Shown here one piece after another: positions 62,724 to 64,000 of a stretch of DNA of 64,000 bases. Below the pieces are notes generated by a model. The model had not been told where the DNA came from and ran no database searches. It saw only the letters and a list, made by a program, of their open reading frames with translations. Position numbers and translations under genes: made by a program. Origin of the DNA: Candidatus Legionella polyplacis (lineage in GTDB: Bacteria > Pseudomonadota > Gammaproteobacteria > Legionellales > Legionellaceae); NCBI RefSeq assembly GCF_002776555.1, contig NZ_CP021497.1:124001-188000 (forward strand), given 5' to 3'. Every line of letters starts with the position of its first letter. Position 1 is the stretch's first letter.

Positions 62724-63350
62724 TTATTTTAATTTATTTCTATTTAAAAATATATCTAATAAGTTAATCTTATTCTCATGACCATTAATTAATAAAACAA
62801 TATTATTTTTATGCTTATAAATTATTAACAAACCAATAAAAAAAATAAAAAATACTTCAATTTTACTTTTAGAAATAAAAAATGTAATAAAAAAACATAT
62901 AAAAACACTAAAAATAGACGCTAAAGATACATAACCAGTTAAATAAAAAATTAAAATCCAAAAAATAAAAACAAAAATAAAAAATTTATAATATAAAAAA
63001 CCTAAAGAACCAAATGCTGTAGCTACTCCTTTTCCTCCACTAAATTTAAAAAATATTGGATACATATGACCAAATATAGACGCTATACAAATATAAATAA
63101 TCTTGTTATGATCCAAATTATAAAATTGTGAAAACAACACTGGAACTACACCTTTTATAATATCAAAAAATAATACTAATACTCCATATTTAATACCAAA
63201 TACTCTAAAAATATTCGTAGCTCCAGGATTTTTTGAACCTAATAACCTAGGATCTTTAAAATAAAAAATTTTACTAATTATCAAAGCAAAACATAATGAT
63301 CCTATTAAATAACTTAACAATAATAACAAAATAAAAATATTAAACTCCAT
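62724..63350 (-). CDS. plsY: Acyl-phosphate:glycerol-3-phosphate acyltransferase
   Basis: Membrane enzyme adding the first acyl chain to glycerol-3-phosphate in phospholipid synthesis. The 208 residues (205 in E. coli) have about six helices and the three conserved loops: SYLIGSLCFALI, the phosphate-binding RLLGSKNPGATNIFRVFG (about 34-51) and GHMYPIFFKFSGGKGVATAFG (about 95-115). It stands between murF and a fatty acid desaturase, so it may be part of a lipid pair rather than of the wall cluster. The C-terminal tail is diverged. Confidence 0.94.
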   Translation of the reverse strand: MEFNIFILLLLLSYLIGSLCFALIISKIFYFKDPRLLGSKNPGATNIFRVFGIKYGVLVLFFDIIKGVVPVLFSQFYNLDHNKIIYICIASIFGHMYPIFFKFSGGKGVATAFGSLGFLYYKFFIFVFIFWILIFYLTGYVSLASIFSVFICFFITFFISKSKIEVFFIFFIGLLIIYKHKNNIVLLINGHENKINLLDIFLNRNKLK

Positions 63351-63479
63351 AAAATATGGTATTTATCTCACCAACTAATAAAAGACAATTATAAAAAAAT
63401 AATTTTTATAATTAAAATATTCTAAATATTAAACATCAATTTAATTAAAAAAAATTAAATCCAAACATAATTTATAAAA

Positions 63480-64000
63480 TTAAACATATTTTTTAATATT
63501 TTGAGAAAAATTATACAAAACTTCTACATTCGATTCCTCAGCCTGTTTACACCAATGTACTAATGCATCAATTAAATCTTTTTGAGAACTTGCAGTAACA
63601 AACCAAATATTCTGCAAAGATGTACGAAAATTATAAACTATTTGCAAACGTTTATATTGTTTTAATACAGATTTTAATAGAAATTTAGAATTTGAAGATA
63701 AAAAATTATCTTGTAATCGTAATAAATATTTAGCCTTGTTCAATAAATATTTATGACGATTCTCAAAACTATTACGTTTTTCATCTTTGAGAATAGGATA
63801 AATAACATCGTTATAATAACAAGACATAATTTGAAATCTATTTCTAATAACAGCTTTTACTGTATCTAAATCTATATGTAACTTACTTTTATCTTTCATT
63901 AATCTAGGAAAAACTTTTCTTACCTTAACCATACCGAAAAAACGTAAAAAACAAATATAAACCCAACCCATATCAAATTCCCACCATTTATTTGAAAATT
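63480..64000 (-). CDS. Fatty acid desaturase (COG1398 type), C-terminal part (partial)
   Basis: Open frame running off the right edge. The visible part, about 173 residues, reads FSNKWWEFDMGWVYICFLRFFGMVKVRKVFPR and then a helical tail with LDTVKAVIRNRFQIMSCYYNDVIYPIL and LVHWCKQAEESNVEVLYNFSQ. This tail is typical of long membrane acyl-CoA/phospholipid delta-9 desaturases of gammaproteobacteria (Legionella, Coxiella, Pseudomonas). KWWEFD stands where the last part of the catalytic domain meets its final segment. The histidine boxes lie outside the window, so activity cannot be judged. An apparent ATG at 63971 is internal. Confidence 0.8.
   Translation of the reverse strand, partial: FSNKWWEFDMGWVYICFLRFFGMVKVRKVFPRLMKDKSKLHIDLDTVKAVIRNRFQIMSCYYNDVIYPILKDEKRNSFENRHKYLLNKAKYLLRLQDNFLSSNSKFLLKSVLKQYKRLQIVYNFRTSLQNIWFVTASSQKDLIDALVHWCKQAEESNVEVLYNFSQNIKKYV

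Noticed and set aside
63480-63971. Separate 163-residue protein starting at ATG 63971
   Set aside because: The frame stays open to the window edge (KWWEFD precedes the Met), so it is the tail of a longer desaturase.

Overview
The window is 64 kb of very AT-rich bacterial chromosome. It carries about 60 protein genes, all housekeeping, and seven tRNA genes. I see no phage, IS, plasmid, CRISPR or defence genes. Operons keep the ancestral gammaproteobacterial order, but many expected neighbours are gone (lptE, hflX/hfq, the second tuf, ftsW, murG, ftsQ, ftsA, murE). This is the pattern of a long-term obligate intracellular symbiont with a reduced genome. Several features fit Legionellales better than Enterobacterales: ssb and an MFS gene next to rplQ, a long L10, a LysAC-type aspartokinase, an AddA-type helicase and a COG1398-type desaturase. 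A 'Candidatus Legionella polyplacis'-like louse symbiont is my best guess. That placement is an inference; no phylogeny was run.

Layout. Positions 1-7333 (+ strand): end of leuS, holA, nadD, lysC, an AddA-like helicase-nuclease and tRNA-Arg(CCU). 7489-11201 (-): purA, yjeT, hflC, hflK, i.e. the hflKC-yjeT-purA operon. 11615-15954 (+): fau, ubiK, dapF, a YajR-like MFS transporter, ssb. 15996-46607 (-): one long information-processing block. Read in the direction of transcription it is tRNA-Trp, secE, nusG, rplKAJL, rpoBC, then rpsL, rpsG, fusA, tuf, then the S10, spc and alpha operons down to rplQ. 47000-47799 (-): five tRNAs (Ile, Thr, Tyr, Gly, Thr). 47975-49781 (-): folA and epmB, with efp divergent at 49849 (+). 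50523-53319 (-): def, fmt, rsmB. 53630-63350 (-): plsY, murF, mraY, murD, murC, murB, ddl, ftsZ, an eroded dcw cluster. 63480 to the end (-): C-terminal part of a fatty acid desaturase.

How it works together. The genes retained cover translation, transcription, Sec export and lipid-linked peptidoglycan synthesis. lysC and dapF feed meso-diaminopimelate to the wall enzymes. A formyl-folate thread (folA, fau, fmt, def) serves initiator tRNA. EF-P is kept together with its lysylation enzyme EpmB.

The + strand reads A>T and C>G throughout, so the - strand looks like the leading strand across the whole window and there is no skew switch. Genes on the + strand are rich in Lys/Asn/Ile and all start with ATG. 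Genes on the - strand are richer in Gly/Val/Asp/Cys, and ten of them start with GTG or TTG. No clearly new system is present. The most notable items are the strand-split start codons and composition, a four-cysteine zinc-ribbon-like motif in a long-form S14, the eroded dcw cluster, an orphan spacer-type tRNA-Ile(GAU), and altered motifs in LysC, FolA and Fmt.
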